Source of the DNA: Haloprofundus halobius
GTDB taxonomy: Archaea; Halobacteriota; Halobacteria; Halobacteriales; Haloferacaceae
DNA: 64,000 bases
Direction of reading: 5' to 3'
Assembly (NCBI RefSeq): GCF_020097835.1
Contig: NZ_CP083667.1
Span: 62,001-126,000 of the forward strand
Positions within the stretch are counted from its first letter, which is position 1. Each line of letters starts with the position of its first letter. The position numbers were made by a program, and so were the translations under genes. The notes below the pieces were generated by a model that saw only the letters and a list, made by a program, of their open reading frames with translations, did no database searches and was not told where the DNA came from. Positions 62,542-64,000 of the stretch are shown here, piece after piece.

Positions 62542-64000
62542 ATGACGGCTTCCCCTACTGTCCTCGATTCGTCGACCGTACTGCTCGTCGGAACGAGCGA
62601 GTGGATCTCCCGGTTCGCAGCGACGCTCGAAACGCGGACCGAGGCGACTGTCCGGAGCGCTCGAACCGAAGCGGACGCGTTCGATATCTTCCGGAATCAG
62701 TCCGTGGACTGCTTCGTCAGCGAGCACGCGCTCGACGGGACGACCGGACTCGAACTGCTCAGAGAGATTCGTGCCGAGACTACCGTGCTCCCCGTGATAC
62801 TCGGCACCGACTCCGGAAGCGAAGCCATCGCTAGCGAAGCGATCAGGGCCGGAGTGACCGAGTACGTCGCGCTGACGGAGTCGACCGAACAGATGGTAGC
62901 CGAGCTCCTCGACCGGACCGAACGGGCGATTCGGTCCGCACGACGGGCGGCTACCCGGCGGGAACGCGCCAGACAGTTCGACGCCATCTTCAACGATTCG
63001 CGGACCGCGACGTGGGTGCTCGATCCGGAGGGGTCGCTCGTCCGAGTGAACCGGACGGCACGCGAGATGGTCGACGAAGACGTCGAAACCGTCGTCGGCG
63101 AGCCGTTTTGGACGCTTCCGTGGTGGTCGCAGTCCAACGAAACGGAGACCGAGGTGCGACAGGTCGTCGAGAAGGCGCTCGACGGAACGTTCGGCAACGT
63201 CGTCGTCCCACAGCCGTCACACATCGCGAACCCACGCGTTATCGAACTCTCGGTGCGGCCGGTCGAGGACGAACGCGGTGACCTCGCCTCGGTCGTCGTC
63301 GAGGGCGTCGATATCACAGAGCGGGTCGATCTCGAACAGGATCTCCGTCGCTCCGAGGAACTCCATCGCGTCACGCTCAACAACATGACCGACACCGTCC
63401 TCATCACGGACGAAGCCGGCGAGTACACCTACGTCTGTCCCAACGTCCACTTCATCTTCGGGTACACGGCCGCGGAGATCCGCGAACGGGGGACGATCGA
63501 CGGACTCCTCGGCGAGGATCTCTTCGACCGCGACGAACTCGCAGAAGAGGGCGTCCTCAAGAACATCGAGTGCACGGCGACCGACAAAGCGGGACGCGAA
63601 CACACGCTCTTGGTCAACGTCCGTGAAGTCTCGATTCAGGACGGCACGCTCCTCTTTAGCTGTCGGGATATCACGAAACGGAAGCAGCGCGAGGAGGCGC
63701 TGGCGACGCTTCACGAGACCGCTCGGGACTTTCTGTACGCCGAAACTCACCAGGAGATCGCCCAGCACGTCGTCGGCAACACCCTTGGCGTGCTCGGCCT
63801 CGATGCGAGTGCCGTCTACCTGTTCGACGTCGACACCAACGACCTCCGCCCCGCGGCGCATTCACGGGCGATGCGAACACTGAACGGCCCACTTCCGACC
63901 GTTCACGCCGACGGTGAGACGCTCCCGAGTTACAGTTTCGTCGAGGACGAAGTGCTGTTCCTCGACGACGTCCACGAGACGGACCGACTCGAAAACAGGG
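62542..64000 (+). CDS. Multidomain signal-transduction protein: degenerate receiver, PAS, PAS, GAF (3' end outside window)
   Basis: From the ATG at 62542 one frame stays open to the window end (486 codons). Residues 12-120 look like a receiver domain (VLLVGTSEWISRFAATLETR; DCFVSEHALDGTTGLELLRE; ILGTDSGSEAIASEAIRAGV). Where the phospho-acceptor Asp is expected there is Glu (VSEHALDG), and the Lys loop reads YVALTE, so it is likely not phosphorylated. Then PAS (FDAIFNDSRTATWVLDPEGS), PAS (LNNMTDTVLITDEAGEYTYV), and a GAF start (LHETARDFLYAETHQEIAQH). Haloarchaeal proteins of this order usually end in an HTH_10 (bat) or kinase domain, which would lie beyond the edge. Confidence 0.9.
   Translation, partial: MTASPTVLDSSTVLLVGTSEWISRFAATLETRTEATVRSARTEADAFDIFRNQSVDCFVSEHALDGTTGLELLREIRAETTVLPVILGTDSGSEAIASEAIRAGVTEYVALTESTEQMVAELLDRTERAIRSARRAATRRERARQFDAIFNDSRTATWVLDPEGSLVRVNRTAREMVDEDVETVVGEPFWTLPWWSQSNETETEVRQVVEKALDGTFGNVVVPQPSHIANPRVIELSVRPVEDERGDLASVVVEGVDITERVDLEQDLRRSEELHRVTLNNMTDTVLITDEAGEYTYVCPNVHFIFGYTAAEIRERGTIDGLLGEDLFDRDELAEEGVLKNIECTATDKAGREHTLLVNVREVSIQDGTLLFSCRDITKRKQREEALATLHETARDFLYAETHQEIAQHVVGNTLGVLGLDASAVYLFDVDTNDLRPAAHSRAMRTLNGPLPTVHADGETLPSYSFVEDEVLFLDDVHETDRLENR

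Noticed and set aside
62697-63861. Leftward frames of 243 and 214 codons opposite the sensor gene
   Set aside because: They mirror the PAS/GAF coding frame; only the plus frame shows domain motifs.
1-64000. tRNA or rRNA genes
   Set aside because: No cloverleaf with a GGTTCGAATCC-type T arm or conserved rRNA block was noticed; a covariance-model scan would be decisive.

Overview
The window is haloarchaeal (class Halobacteria). The proteins are rich in Asp and Glu. Several exported proteins start with twin-arginine plus lipobox signals. The informational genes are archaeal (TFB, Orc1/Cdc6, HTH_10 'bat-type' regulators, a PrimPol-like primase). Many starts are GTG, and genes often overlap by ATGA or GTGA. 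No rRNA, tRNA or CRISPR array was seen.

Layout. (1) 0-13.4 kb is accessory DNA: an aldo/keto reductase tail, an FAD monooxygenase, small winged-helix and zinc-ribbon genes, a Fic module, a RelE/ParE-type toxin-antitoxin pair, a frameshifted integrase, and an IS1341-type (TnpB) element inserted in a SWIM zinc-finger gene. (2) 13.4-16.7 kb is a leftward block: a TumE-type toxin-antitoxin pair, two tiny genes, a biosurfactant-protein-1-like gene and a TFB, three of whose start regions share a T-tract plus GC palindrome. (3) 16.7-30.3 kb holds housekeeping-like single genes (PQQ lipoprotein, a second integrase, proline iminopeptidase, histidine kinase with response regulator, hydrolases). Copies of an approximately 95-bp repeat with TATTCAGCA termini separate them. 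A GC-rich, decaying provirus-like patch lies at 27.8-29.1 kb. (4) 30.6-36.2 kb has a HalOD1 gene broken in a C7 run, a truncated winged-helix/PIN module, a double winged-helix regulator and an AT-rich cassette with a cytosolic metzincin, a Tat substrate and a lipoprotein. (5) 36.2-49.6 kb is a plasmid-type replication and maintenance region: RNase HI, an OB-fold protein, an IS630 element, a nucleotidyltransferase pair, an intact winged-helix/PIN pair, a primase, a motif cluster, a large plasmid-type protein, and Orc1/Cdc6 beside an origin with inverted iterons around an AT-rich core. (6) From about 50.5 kb the DNA is visibly more G+C-rich and chromosome-like: the histidine-utilisation operon hutU-hutG-hutI-hutH with a divergent HTH_10 regulator, a lipoprotein serpin, an esterase, a lipoprotein pair, truncated membrane-protein genes, and a multidomain PAS/GAF sensor that runs off the end.

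How it fits together. The left 50 kb looks like a megaplasmid or integrated replicon: it carries its own origin, several toxin-antitoxin-like pairs, two integrases, two IS elements and many broken genes. The hut operon is a complete route from histidine to glutamate. Less ordinary items are the AT-rich metzincin cassette, the leader palindrome shared by five leftward genes, the GCGATACGG cluster before the primase, the dispersed repeat family, and two toxin modules each flanked by a partial duplicate of a neighbouring gene.

All domain assignments come from reading motifs by eye; no database search was possible.
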